64,000 nucleotides of DNA from Hymenobacter sp. J193 (GTDB lineage: Bacteria; Bacteroidota; Bacteroidia; Cytophagales; Hymenobacteraceae): positions 310,001 to 374,000 of the forward strand of contig NZ_JAJONE010000001.1 in assembly GCF_024700075.1 (NCBI RefSeq). Direction: 5' to 3'. The notes beneath the pieces are model-generated. The model did no database searches, was not told the DNA's origin, and saw nothing but the letters and a program-made list of their open reading frames with translations. Below are positions 41,577-50,450 of this stretch, in pieces. Position 1 is the stretch's first letter. Each line of letters begins with the position of its first letter. The position numbers were made by a program, and so were the translations under genes.

Positions 41577-41692
41577 GGGGTCTTAGGGTCTTGGGGTCTT
41601 GGGGTCTTGGTTTTCTTAACGGAAACCAGCTCAGGACTATAAGGCCCTTCCTTTTTATCTAAGACCCCAAGACCCTAAGCCCCCAAGACCCA
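41577..41692. repeat. GGGTCTTG-type octamer repeats forming an inverted repeat between accB and accC
   Basis: Four octamers of the type GGGTCTTA/GGGTCTTG cover 41577-41610; their complement covers 41661-41692. The 19-base stretch 41582-41600 is perfectly inverted at 41661-41679. The right arm ends directly before the accC start codon. Confidence 0.9.
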
Positions 41693-43039
41693 ATGTTCAA
41701 AAAAATACTGATTGCCAACCGGGGCGAAATTGCGCTGCGCATTATCCGCACCTGCAAGGAAATGGGCATCAAGACGGTGGCCGTGTACTCCACTGCCGAC
41801 AAAGAAAGCCTGCACGTGCGCTTTGCCGATGAGGCCGTGTGCATTGGCCCGCCCGCCTCTGCGCAGAGCTACCTGAGCATTCCTACCCTCATTGCTGCCG
41901 CCGAAATCACCAATGCCGATGCCATTCACCCAGGCTACGGCTTCCTGAGCGAAAACGCTGAATTCTCGCGCGTGTGCCAGGAAAACGGCATCAAGTTCAT
42001 CGGAGCCTCGCCCGAGATGATCAACCAGATGGGCGACAAGGCCTCGGCCAAAGCCACCATGATTGCGGCCGGCGTGCCCTGCATCCCGGGTTCCGTGGGC
42101 TTGCTCGACTCGGTGGAGCAAGGCAAAAAGGTGGCGTCTAAAATCAAGTATCCGGTTATTCTGAAGGCCACGGCCGGCGGCGGCGGGCGCGGCATGCGCA
42201 TCATCAACGCCGAAGACGAGTTCGAGAAAGCCTGGAGCGACGCCCGCACGGAAGCCAAAGCGGCCTTCGGCAACGACGGCGTGTACCTGGAGAAGTTTGT
42301 GGTGGAGCCCCGGCACATCGAAATCCAGATATGCGGCGACCAGTACGGCCGCGTGTGTCACCTCTCGGAGCGCGACTGCAGCATCCAGCGCCGCCACCAG
42401 AAGCTGGTAGAAGAGGCGCCTTCGCCTTTTATGACGGAAGAGCTGCGCGAGAAGATGGGTAAGGCCGCCATTGCCGGCGCCTCGGCCATCAGCTACGAAG
42501 GCGTGGGCACCATTGAGTTTCTGGTGGATGCCAACCGCGACTTCTATTTCATGGAGATGAACACCCGCATTCAGGTGGAGCACCCCGTGACGGAGGAAAT
42601 CATCAACTACGACCTCATCAAGGAGCAGATAAAAGTGGCCGCTGGCATCCCGATTTCGGGCGACAACTACTACCCCCGGATGCATGCTATGGAGTGCCGC
42701 ATCAACGCCGAAGACCCGGCCAAGGACTTCCGTCCCTCACCCGGCAAAATCACTACCCTGCACATTCCTGGCGGCCACGGCGTGCGCGTGGATACGCACG
42801 TGTACGCGGGCTACCAGATTCCGCCCAACTACGACTCGATGATTGCCAAGCTCATCACCGTGGCCCAGACGCGGGAAGAGTGCATCGTGAAAATGAAGCG
42901 TGCCCTGAGCGAGTTTGTGGTGGAAGGCGTGAAAACGACCATTCCCTTCCACCTCGCCCTGATGGACAACGCCGACTTCCAAGCCGGCAACTTCACCACC
43001 AAGTTCCTGGAATCCTCCTTCGACTTCTCGGTGCTGTAG
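41693..43039 (+). CDS. accC: Acetyl-CoA carboxylase, biotin carboxylase subunit
   Basis: A 448-residue ATP-grasp protein of normal length. Conserved parts are [30 protein letters not shown], the glycine-rich ATP loop [29 protein letters not shown] and [14 protein letters not shown]. It carboxylates the biotin of AccB with bicarbonate and ATP. The start codon lies immediately after the inverted octamer repeat that fills the accB-accC gap. A stem-loop terminator follows. The carboxyltransferase genes are not in the window. Confidence 0.96.
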   Translation: MFKKILIANRGEIALRIIRTCKEMGIKTVAVYSTADKESLHVRFADEAVCIGPPASAQSYLSIPTLIAAAEITNADAIHPGYGFLSENAEFSRVCQENGIKFIGASPEMINQMGDKASAKATMIAAGVPCIPGSVGLLDSVEQGKKVASKIKYPVILKATAGGGGRGMRIINAEDEFEKAWSDARTEAKAAFGNDGVYLEKFVVEPRHIEIQICGDQYGRVCHLSERDCSIQRRHQKLVEEAPSPFMTEELREKMGKAAIAGASAISYEGVGTIEFLVDANRDFYFMEMNTRIQVEHPVTEEIINYDLIKEQIKVAAGIPISGDNYYPRMHAMECRINAEDPAKDFRPSPGKITTLHIPGGHGVRVDTHVYAGYQIPPNYDSMIAKLITVAQTREECIVKMKRALSEFVVEGVKTTIPFHLALMDNADFQAGNFTTKFLESSFDFSVL

Positions 43040-43064
43040 CCCCTCACAGTATTTTTGCTTGCTC

Positions 43065-43092
43065 CAATGCCTGGCGTCATCGTCAGGCATTG
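43065..43092 (+). terminator. Hairpin terminator after accC
   Basis: CAATGCCTG (43065-43073) and CAGGCATTG (43084-43092) form a perfect 9-bp stem, followed by TTGTTT. It lies 25 bases after the accC stop. Confidence 0.7.
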
Positions 43093-43148
43093 TTGTTTAC
43101 AGACATCTTACCCACAACACACGTAGGTACCTTGGTCTTCGAAAATGA

Positions 43149-43179
43149 ATTGTCATTTGCCTGGCTTGCAACTGACAAT
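43149..43179. repeat. Short inverted repeat before the EamA gene
   Basis: ATTGTCATTTGC (43149-43160) is inverted at 43168-43179 with one mismatch. The right arm ends 19 bases before ATG 43199. Confidence 0.65.
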
Positions 43180-43198
43180 AGAAAACTGGCAACCAACT

Positions 43199-43609
43199 AT
43201 GTGGTGGATTTACGCCTTGCTTTCGGCCGTTTTTGCGGCGCTTACCGCGGTGCTGGCCAAGGTTGGAATAAAGGGCGTTGATTCCAACTTGGCTACGGCT
43301 ATCCGAACATCGTTTATTCTGGTGCTGGCCTGGGGCATTGTGTATTTCCGGGGTAGCGTGGGCGAGTTGCAACACTTGTCGCGCACGACGTGGGCGTTTC
43401 TGGGCTTATCGGGGCTGGCTACGGGGCTGTCGTGGATTTTCTATTTCAAGGCTTTGCAGTTGGCGCAAGTGTCGCAGGTGGCACCTGTGGACAAACTGAG
43501 CGTGGCCCTGGCTATTGGTTTGTTGGTGGTGTTCCTGGGCGAAAAGCTTACCTGGCAAACGGGCCTGGGGGCAGGGCTCATCCTTTTAGGCACCTTGGTG
43601 CTGGTATGA
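43199..43609 (+). CDS. Half-size EamA/DMT-family transporter
   Basis: The ATG at 43199 gives 136 residues with about five membrane helices. It corresponds to a single EamA repeat: WIYALLSAVFAALTAVLAKVG at the start and DKLSVALAIGLLVVFLGEKLTW with GLGAGLILLGTLVLV at the end. Typical DMT transporters have two such repeats, so this protein must dimerise in the inner membrane, as small EmrE-type relatives do. The substrate is unknown. It stands alone between accC and an A+T-rich gap. Confidence 0.83.
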   Translation: MWWIYALLSAVFAALTAVLAKVGIKGVDSNLATAIRTSFILVLAWGIVYFRGSVGELQHLSRTTWAFLGLSGLATGLSWIFYFKALQLAQVSQVAPVDKLSVALAIGLLVVFLGEKLTWQTGLGAGLILLGTLVLV

Positions 43610-43684
43610 CGCTGAAGCGTCTACGCCAAGGTATTAGAAACCGCGAGGCCGATTGTACTTATTAATTATAAGCGAATACTTTTC

Positions 43685-43704
43685 AAAGGCGAAATTTCGC
43701 CTTT
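43685..43704. promoter_or_regulatory. Perfect 20-bp palindrome in A+T-rich DNA before the lipoprotein amylase
   Basis: AAAGGCGAAA is followed directly by its own complement with no loop. It lies 75 bases after the EamA stop and 159 before ATG 43863. It could be an operator for a dimeric regulator; a hairpin without a loop is a poor terminator. The rest of 43705-43862 is A+T-rich and probably holds the promoter, but no exact TAnnTTTG box. Confidence 0.55.
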
Positions 43705-43862
43705 AGCAAATTTATATAAACTTATAAATCATTGTTATACAATTGATTATTACACAATTCACCATTGAAACATTTTATACAAATGACAAAATTATATCCT
43801 TATAATATGTAGCATAATATCTAGTATTGCTGGCACAATCCCCTACCAAAACCCCACCATTT

Positions 43863-45674
43863 ATGAGAAAGTTTTTAGCGGCGGCCCTGCTCGGGCTGTC
43901 TGCCACGGGCACCCTTGTGTCTTCGTGCACCAAGGATGTGGTGACGCCCATTGCCCCGGCGCCCCTGGCGGCCTCCACCACGCAAAATGCCGTACCTACC
44001 AACGGCGTGATGATGCAGGCCTTTTACTGGGATGTACCCGTCAGTACCCCGGCGGGCTCCTGGTGGCAAAACCTGGGCTCCAAGGCGGCGGAGCTGAAGG
44101 CGGCGGGCATCACGGCCCTCTGGATTCCGCCGGCTTACAAAGGCGGCAGCGCCACCGACGTAGGCTACGGCGTGTATGACCGTTACGACCTGGGCGAGTT
44201 CAACCAGAAAGGCACCGTGGCCACCCGCTACGGCACCATCGGGCAGCTGCAGTCGGCTATTACGAGCCTGCACGGGCAGGGCATTCAGGTGTACGAGGAC
44301 ATGGTGATGAATCACCTGACCTGGGCCGACGCACAGGAAAATGTAAATGGCAACCTGGTGTACACGAAGTTTAACTTTCCCGGCCGCGGCAACACCTACA
44401 GCAGCTACAAGTATACGTTCAACAACTTCACCGGTACGCAACAGGCACCTAACAACGGCTGGTACCAGTGGAAAAGCTGGGACTTTCAGCCCTACGCTAA
44501 CAACGACGCCTACGACAACCTGCTGGGTTCGGAAATCCAGTACAACAACAACGCGGCTAACGCTACCGAAACCATCAACTGGGGCAACTGGATTACGTCC
44601 AAGCTGCAGCTCGACGGCTACCGCCTCGATGCCACCAAGCACATCTACACTCCCTATGTAAATCAGTGGCTGGATGCGGTGAAGGGCAGCAGCGGCCGGT
44701 TTGCCGTGAGCGAAGCCTGGTTCCGCAACCTACAGGATATGAACAACTATGCTGCTGCCACCGGCGGGCGCACCAGCCTGTTCGATGTGCCGCTGCACTA
44801 CACTTTTCAGGACATGAGCAACGGCAATGGCTCCTGGGATATGCGTGGGTTGCAGTTTGCCGGCTTTACTGAGGCAAATGGGCCGCTGTCGGTTTCCTTC
44901 GTGGATAACCACGACACCGACCACCCCGGTGCCCTCTACTCGCCCGTGACAAACCTGAAGATGCTGGCTTACGCCTACATCCTGACGCGCGAGAAAGGCT
45001 ACCCTTGCGTGTTCTACCGCGACTTTTACGAGTACGGCCTCGGCGCGCAGATCAAGAAGCTGACCGCCATCCGGCAGGCCAACGCTTTTGGTACAGGCTT
45101 CGAGTACACCAGCGTAAACGACGCCGACGTGTATGCCTACTCCCGCGCCGGCGACGCCTCGCACCCCGGCTTGCTGCTGCTGCTCAACGACGGTTCCTCG
45201 GCCCGCTCCAAAACCATTACCACGCCCTTCAAGAGCAAGACCCTGACCGATAAGACCGGCAACAATACCAGCACCATCACCACCGACGCCAACGGCACGG
45301 GCGTGTTCCCGGTGAATGCACGCTCGTACTCGGTGTGGGTGCCCGGCAGCACTGGCGGCACCACGCCCCCTCCCACCACCGGCACCACGGCCGTGACCTT
45401 TAACGTGACCTACAGCAACACCGTATCGGGCCAGGACGTGTACGTGATTGGCAGCACGGCTCAGCTGGGCAGCTGGAACACGGCCAACGCCATCAAGCTC
45501 AGCGGCGCGGCCTGGCCTAAGTGGGGCGGCACCGTAAACCTGACCAGCGGCACGAGCGTGCAGTACAAGTACATCCGCAAAGATGCGGCCGGCAACGTGC
45601 TCTGGGAAGGCGGCTCCAACCGCACTTTCACGCCCTCCGGCACCAGCCTTACGCGCACCGACACCTGGCAGTGA
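43863..45674 (+). CDS. Lipoprotein alpha-amylase (GH13) with C-terminal CBM20
   Basis: The ATG at 43863 gives 603 residues. The signal peptide ends in LVSSC, a lipobox. The GH13 barrel (about 45-430) resembles liquefying alpha-amylases: VYEDMVMNHL, GYRLDATKHI (nucleophile Asp), AVSEAWF (acid Glu) and FVDNHDTDHPG. A Thr/Pro/Gly linker (GGTTPPPTTGTT) leads to a CBM20 starch-binding domain (about 505-603: VYVIGSTAQLGSW, YKYIRKDAAGNVLWEGG). It should cut starch at the cell surface, feeding oligosaccharides to the SusA-like enzyme at 21281. It has a long A+T-rich upstream region and a terminator. Confidence 0.93.
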   Translation: MRKFLAAALLGLSATGTLVSSCTKDVVTPIAPAPLAASTTQNAVPTNGVMMQAFYWDVPVSTPAGSWWQNLGSKAAELKAAGITALWIPPAYKGGSATDVGYGVYDRYDLGEFNQKGTVATRYGTIGQLQSAITSLHGQGIQVYEDMVMNHLTWADAQENVNGNLVYTKFNFPGRGNTYSSYKYTFNNFTGTQQAPNNGWYQWKSWDFQPYANNDAYDNLLGSEIQYNNNAANATETINWGNWITSKLQLDGYRLDATKHIYTPYVNQWLDAVKGSSGRFAVSEAWFRNLQDMNNYAAATGGRTSLFDVPLHYTFQDMSNGNGSWDMRGLQFAGFTEANGPLSVSFVDNHDTDHPGALYSPVTNLKMLAYAYILTREKGYPCVFYRDFYEYGLGAQIKKLTAIRQANAFGTGFEYTSVNDADVYAYSRAGDASHPGLLLLLNDGSSARSKTITTPFKSKTLTDKTGNNTSTITTDANGTGVFPVNARSYSVWVPGSTGGTTPPPTTGTTAVTFNVTYSNTVSGQDVYVIGSTAQLGSWNTANAIKLSGAAWPKWGGTVNLTSGTSVQYKYIRKDAAGNVLWEGGSNRTFTPSGTSLTRTDTWQ

Positions 45675-45694
45675 ACGTACACACTGCTTTCTAC

Positions 45695-45729
45695 CAAACA
45701 AGGCTGGCTCCGGGAGCCGGCCTTGTTTG
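45695..45729. terminator. Bidirectional terminator after the amylase gene
   Basis: A 15-bp stem (45695-45709 with 45715-45729) has one G-T pair and a 5-base loop. It lies between two convergent genes. Confidence 0.85.
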
Positions 45730-45751
45730 CGTAAGGGCACTGCTGTTTCGG

Positions 45752-46729
45752 TTATGCGGGCAGTGGCTGGTACACGCCGAACAGCAGGTTGCTGGGCTCC
45801 TGCAGCAGCAGCTCGTCTTCCCGCTGGAAAAGCTCCTGCAGCAGTGCCTGGGTGGCGGGGTCTTCGGCCAGAAAATGGTGGGCAATATCCTTGAGTACCA
45901 GCGTGAGCAGGTTGCCGCCTAGCCCGGCCTCTTCCAAAGGCACGAAGTGCCGCCGGAGCGCGGGCACAATCCGGTCTGACTCCACCGCCTCCGAGGGGTC
46001 AGCCAGGTACATGCGCAGGCGGCCGGGGCCGCTGACGTGGCGCTTGATTTGGGACGACAAAAACCGCTGCCGGTAGCGGGCAGGCAGCACCTCGCGCAGG
46101 GCCGCGTTGGCGGCGCGCAGCTGGCGGGGCGTCCATTGCAGACAGGCCGGCCCTACGTAATCGTTCAGGACAAGCAGGCCGCCGGGCACCAGCGCCTGCC
46201 GCACCCGCGCCACAATGCCTTCCACATCCCGGAAATGGTGCAGGGCCGAGTGGAACAAGACCACATCGTAGGTGGCCGGCGCCAGGTTCAGGCGGTTTAC
46301 GTCGGCTACCTCGGTCTGGAAGTTCTGGAGGCCCTCGGCCTGCGCGGTAGCGGCCGCCTGCGCCAGTAGCCGCTCAGCAATATCGAGGCAGTGGACTTGG
46401 GCAAACTGCGGCTGCCGGGCAAAGACCAGCTCGTGGGAACAGGCCCCACTACCCAGCGAAAGCAGCCGCAGCCCGGTGCGGTCCGCCAGATAGCGGCTGG
46501 CCACGTAAGCTTCGTAAGGCATAGCCGCGTCGCCGCTGATTTTCTCGTTCCAGCGCCGCCGCACGGCCGGCACCTGCCACCAGTTGGCGGCCTGCAGCGC
46601 GGGGTCATCGAAGGCGCTGCGGGTGCGGGCCAGGTTGCTGGGCACCAGCTTGGAGAGCAGGAACGGCAGCCCGCGCTGCCGCAGCTTCGCCAGGGTTTCC
46701 AGAAAGTCGTCGGTGGTCAGCCAGGGCAT
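45752..46729 (-). CDS. SAM-dependent class I methyltransferase
   Basis: The ATG at 46729 gives 325 residues; an upstream TTG would add 21. The methyltransferase fold is shown by LLSLGSGACSHELVFARQ (motif I), VHCLDIAERLLAQA, YDVVLFHSALHHFRDVEG and GGLLVLNDYVGP. A helical N-terminal part (LTTDDFLETLAKLRQRGLPFLLSKLVPSN) and a long C-terminal part are outside the core and unassigned. The substrate is unknown; no biosynthetic cluster surrounds it. The gene is divergent from a TonB-like protein. Confidence 0.82.
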   Translation of the reverse strand: MPWLTTDDFLETLAKLRQRGLPFLLSKLVPSNLARTRSAFDDPALQAANWWQVPAVRRRWNEKISGDAAMPYEAYVASRYLADRTGLRLLSLGSGACSHELVFARQPQFAQVHCLDIAERLLAQAAATAQAEGLQNFQTEVADVNRLNLAPATYDVVLFHSALHHFRDVEGIVARVRQALVPGGLLVLNDYVGPACLQWTPRQLRAANAALREVLPARYRQRFLSSQIKRHVSGPGRLRMYLADPSEAVESDRIVPALRRHFVPLEEAGLGGNLLTLVLKDIAHHFLAEDPATQALLQELFQREDELLLQEPSNLLFGVYQPLPA

Positions 46730-46862
46730 CAGGCCAAACTTACGAAGGTGGCTTCGATTAAGAGGCAAGTCAATGTAAGTACCATAAGGCAACTACATAT
46801 AAGATTCCCTTATTTTGCAGTTACAAGCTGAATTGTTGTAGACGTCTGCTTTTGGATACACC

Positions 46863-47237
46863 GTGAGAAAATTACTAGTATTGGTTTTGTGTGCCGGCCT
46901 ACTGTCCCTCACGGCTAATGCCCAAAATCAGCAGAAGCCTACACTCGCGACAAGTATACCGGCTTACAACAAAGCAAACCAGCTGGATTCAACAGGTTGG
47001 ATTTTCACGGTCCGGCCCCGGCCGCAGGTCATTGACGCAACATCCGGCATGGCTCGTTTTAGAATGGTTATCAACGCAGCCGGCAAGGTTGACTCTGTGA
47101 CTACTGTGAGTAGTACAGTATCTGCAGCCCAGGAGGCTATTTACCGCCAATCGTTGCTTGCCTGCTCTTTTCAGCCATTAAGTGGGAGCCCCAAGCGGGC
47201 TGTTGGCTTCTATACGTTCCGGCTTACTGTGCGCTAA
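46863..47237 (+). CDS. Small exported TonB C-terminal-domain-like protein
   Basis: From GTG 46863 the product is 124 residues with a signal peptide (MRKLLVLVLCAGLLSLTANA). The mature part resembles the energy-transducer TonB C-terminal domain: GMARFRMVINAAGKVDSVTTV followed by AQEAIYRQSLLACSFQPL. There is no N-terminal membrane anchor or proline-rich arm, so it is not a complete TonB. It could be a periplasmic partner or an unrelated secreted protein with the same fold. GC content is lower than in neighbours. A terminator follows. Confidence 0.65.
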   Translation: MRKLLVLVLCAGLLSLTANAQNQQKPTLATSIPAYNKANQLDSTGWIFTVRPRPQVIDATSGMARFRMVINAAGKVDSVTTVSSTVSAAQEAIYRQSLLACSFQPLSGSPKRAVGFYTFRLTVR

Positions 47238-47241
47238 ACAA

Positions 47242-47267
47242 AAGAGCCGACTTCGTAGTCGGCTCTT
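47242..47267. terminator. Terminator between the TonB-like and DUF3109 genes
   Basis: AAGAGCCGACT (47242-47252) and AGTCGGCTCTT (47257-47267) form a perfect 11-bp stem with a TCGT loop between two convergent genes. Confidence 0.85.
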
Positions 47268-47273
47268 AATTTC

Positions 47274-47852
47274 TCAACTCACCGGCGGGCTGTTCGTTTC
47301 GATTTCCGTCACCAGCTCCCCGTACCATGCCTCGCCGTACTTGCGAATCAGCGGCTCCTTCAGGAACTGGTAGATGCGCACGCCCAGGTTGGCTCCGAAG
47401 GAGCAGGCTGGCGAGCAGATGTTCCACCGGTCGTAGTTCAGTGCTTCGAAGTCCTCGTACTTGGTGATGCGGATGGGGTACAGGTGGCAGCTGATGGGCT
47501 TTTTGAACGAGGTAGCCCCGGCCAGGTACGCTTCTTCAATGCCGCACTTGAGAATACCCCGCTCGTCGTAGAGGGCGTAGGCGCACTCCCGGTCGCCGAT
47601 GGTGGTGGTGCTGTAGTCGTCTTCCCAGTCTTTGATGTAGAGGCCCTGCTCCTCGATGGCGGCGCGGCCAGCCTCGGTCAGGAAGGGCTTGATGTTTTCG
47701 TACTCCTGCTCCAGAATGGCCAACTCGGCGGTTTCGAGCGGAGCGCCCAAGTCACCCTCCACGCAGCAGGCCCCTTTGCAGGCCTCCAGGTTGCAGACGA
47801 AGAAGTTGTCCCGAACGTCGTCGGAAATGACGGTATTTTGAATGATAATCAT
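47274..47852 (-). CDS. DUF3109 family cysteine-rich protein
   Basis: The ATG at 47852 gives 192 residues, [20 protein letters not shown]; the longer frame upstream only reads through the inverted repeat. Conserved cysteines occur in [41 protein letters not shown] and [10 protein letters not shown], matching DUF3109/YkgJ-like proteins, which are suspected to bind zinc or an iron-sulfur cluster. Function is unknown. It is divergent from the UvrD gene and has a promoter box at 47955-47962 with a large stem-loop in its leader. Confidence 0.88.
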   Translation of the reverse strand: MIIIQNTVISDDVRDNFFVCNLEACKGACCVEGDLGAPLETAELAILEQEYENIKPFLTEAGRAAIEEQGLYIKDWEDDYSTTTIGDRECAYALYDERGILKCGIEEAYLAGATSFKKPISCHLYPIRITKYEDFEALNYDRWNICSPACSFGANLGVRIYQFLKEPLIRKYGEAWYGELVTEIETNSPPVS

Positions 47853-47860
47853 GGTAGGGG

Positions 47861-47944
47861 TTCCCGCGGAGGGCGCAGAAGGTTTCGCAGAGGGCGCCGA
47901 ACGTTCTGCGTCTTCGGCGAAACCTTCTGCGCCCTCTGCGGGAA
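47861..47944. repeat. 28-bp inverted repeat in the DUF3109 leader
   Basis: Arms 47861-47888 and 47917-47944 match at 27 of 28 positions and contain GGGCGCAGAAGGTTTCGC-type words that also recur in tandem inside the left side and loop. The inner end lies 8 bases before the DUF3109 start codon. Confidence 0.9.
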
Positions 47945-47954
47945 ATCGGACACA

Positions 47955-47962
47955 CAAAGATA
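47955..47962 (-). promoter_or_regulatory. Bacteroidota -7 promoter box (TATCTTTG) for the DUF3109 gene
   Basis: An exact TAnnTTTG match on the minus strand, so transcription should begin near 47948, at the outer end of the inverted repeat. Confidence 0.5.
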
Positions 47963-47992
47963 ACCCGGTTTCCATGCCCCACCTGAAAGCTG

Positions 47993-48000
47993 TACCTTTG
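47993..48000 (+). promoter_or_regulatory. Bacteroidota -7 promoter box (TACCTTTG) for the UvrD gene
   Basis: An exact TAnnTTTG match 39 bases before ATG 48040. TTTCC sits where a -33 TTTG would be expected, so the upstream element is weak. Confidence 0.55.
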
Positions 48001-48039
48001 CTAACAAGCCAACAAGCTTAGTTTCCGACTGACTTTCGC

Positions 48040-50297
48040 ATGGGACTGGATTATCTTTCGTTATTGAACCCCTCGCAGGCGGCCGCCGTGATGCAAATCG
48101 ACGGGCCCTGCATGATTATAGCCGGCGCGGGCTCGGGCAAAACCCGGGTGCTCACCTACCGCATTGCCAACCTCTTGGAGCAGGGTGTCGACCCGTTTCA
48201 CATCCTGGCCCTCACCTTCACCAACAAGGCGGCCAAGGAAATGCGCGCCCGCATCGAAAAGGTGGTGGGCCCGAACGCCAAGAACCTGTGGATGGGCACC
48301 TTCCACAGCATCTTCGCCCGCATTCTGCGCTCCGAGGCCGACAAAATTGGCTACCCGCGCTCCTTCACCATCTACGACACCCAGGACAGCAAAACCCTCA
48401 TCGGTCAGATTCTGAAAGAGCTGGAGCTGGACGATAAGCTCTACAAGCCAGGCATGGTGCTGAGCCGGATTTCCTCGGCCAAGAACAAGCTGATTTCGGT
48501 GCAGCAGTACCTGAACGACCCCGTTATCCGGCAGGACGATGAGGCGGCTATGCGGCCCAAGCTCGGCGTGATTTACCAGCAGTACGCCGCCCGCTGCTTC
48601 AAGGCCGGAGCTATGGACTTCGACGACCTGCTCTACCAGACCAACGTCTTGTTCAAAGACCACCCCGATGTGCTCAACAAGTACCAGCACATTTTCCGGT
48701 ACGTGATGGTGGACGAGTACCAGGACACCAACTACTCCCAGTACCTGATTGCCCGCAAGCTGGCCGCCAAGGACCGCAACATCTGCGTGGTGGGCGACGA
48801 CGCGCAGAGCATCTACGCCTTCCGCGGGGCCGATATTCAGAACATTCTCAACTTCGAGAAAGACTACCCCGAGCTGCAGGTCTTCAAGCTGGAGCAGAAT
48901 TACCGCTCCACCAAAACCATTGTGAAGGCGGCCAACTCCGTCATCAAAAACAACCAGGCCCAGCTGCGCAAGGACGTTTTCTCCGACAACGAGGAAGGCC
49001 CGCTGATTGAGGTGCTCAAAGCCGCATCCGACAACGAGGAAGGCAAATTGGTGGCCAACAGCATCTACGAGGACAAGATGAATCAGCACTTGTCGTACGA
49101 CGACTTTGCCATCCTGTACCGCACCAACGCCCAGAGCCGGGCTATGGAAGAGGCCCTGCGCAAGCTCAACATCAAGTACAAGATTGTGGGCGGCCTGAGC
49201 TTCTACCAGCGCAAGGAAATCAAGGACTTGGTGGCTTACCTGCGTCTCACCGTCAACCCCAACGATGAGCAGGCCCTGCGCCGCGTCATCAACTACCCCA
49301 AGCGCGGCATCGGCGACACCACCATTGCCAAGCTCATTAACGCGGCTGAGGAAGCCAACCACACCATCTGGGAAGTGGTGGCCAACGCCGACCAGTTTCT
49401 GCCCACGCGCGCGGCCAACCCCATCGTGGACTTCGCAGAGAAAATCAAGGCCTACACCGCCGTAGCAGCCAAGGAAGATGCGTTTGAGGCCGCCAAGTTC
49501 ATTGCCAAGAACTCGGGCCTGATTGAGGACCTCTACGCCGACAAAAGCATTGAGGGACTGAGCCGCTACGAGAACATCCAGGAACTCTTGAATGGCGTGA
49601 AGGCCTTCGTGGAAGACCCCGAGCGCGAGGAAAAGAGCCTCGGCGCCTTTCTGCAGGACATTGCCCTCGTGACGGACGCCGACACCAAGGATGCCCAGAG
49701 CGAAGGCGAGCAGGTAACGCTGATGACGATTCACTCGGCCAAGGGTCTGGAGTTTCGCAACGTGTACATCGTGGGCCTGGAGGAAAACCTGTTCCCGAGC
49801 CAGATGATGATTACCTCTCGGGCCGACCTGGAGGAGGAGCGCCGCCTGTTCTACGTGGCCATCACGCGGGCCGAGAAAAAGCTGACGCTCAGCTACGCCA
49901 CTTCCCGCTACCAGTGGGGCAACCTGCGCTCCTGCGAGAAAAGCCGCTTCCTCGACGAAATTGACCCGCAGTACGTGGACTTCAAGTTCTCGGCCGGGCC
50001 CATTGGCAGCGCTGGGCCGGGCGAGTCCCCGTTCGGGCACGTGTTTGAGCGGCGCAGCAACCTGGTGCCGCAGGCCCCGCGCAAGCTGGCCGCCACCAAG
50101 TACACCCCCCCGCCGATTTCAAGCCCTCCGACACCAGCAACCTGCAAACCGGCCAGCGCGTAGAGCACCCCAAGTTCGGCTTCGGCACCGTTACCAAGCT
50201 CGAAACCGTGCAGGGCTCCACCAAAGCCATTATCGAGTTCGAGGAAGTGGGCGAAAAAACCCTGCTCCTGAGCTTTGCCAAGCTGCGGGTACACTAA
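48040..50297 (+). CDS. pcrA: UvrD/PcrA-type superfamily 1A DNA helicase, C terminus frameshifted
   Basis: The UvrD-like fold is complete: Q-motif LNPSQAAAV, Walker A AGAGSGKT, Walker B MVDEYQDTN (DExQ), GDDAQSIYAFRGA, QNYRSTK, TIHSAKGLEF and YVAITRA. The helicase unwinds DNA 3' to 5' in mismatch and excision repair. The given frame stops at 50163. In another frame DFKPSDTSNLQTG through LLSFAKLRVH runs to 50297 and matches the usual C-terminal Tudor-like domain (VEHPKFGFGTV). One extra C in the seven-C run 50105-50111 would join the two. Since the helicase core is well conserved, an assembly error is likely. Confidence 0.93.
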
Positions 50298-50424
50298 GCC
50301 CCGCCCGGCCTTGATTTAATTCGTTCTATCTTGGACAAGCGCGTTCGGCGCGCCTGTCCTTTGCCTGTCAGCATGCCTCCCGCCAGCTCTGGTTCCAAAA
50401 CTAGGGCCGGGGGGCGGTTTGACG

Positions 50425-50432
50425 TATATTTG
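50425..50432 (+). promoter_or_regulatory. Bacteroidota -7 promoter box (TATATTTG) for the DUF4290 gene
   Basis: An exact TAnnTTTG match 18 bases before ATG 50451, so the leader would be very short. No -33 TTG at standard spacing. Confidence 0.5.
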
Positions 50433-50450
50433 CCGACCTTTTCCTTGCCC

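Noticed and set aside
46863..47237. Full TonB energy transducer
   Set aside because: It has a cleavable-type signal peptide and no proline-rich arm; only the C-terminal-like fold is present and no ExbB/ExbD genes are near.
48061..50040. Long minus-strand frame opposite the UvrD gene
   Set aside because: Composition is an antisense shadow (Val/His/Leu-rich) with no family resemblance; the plus frame has all helicase motifs.
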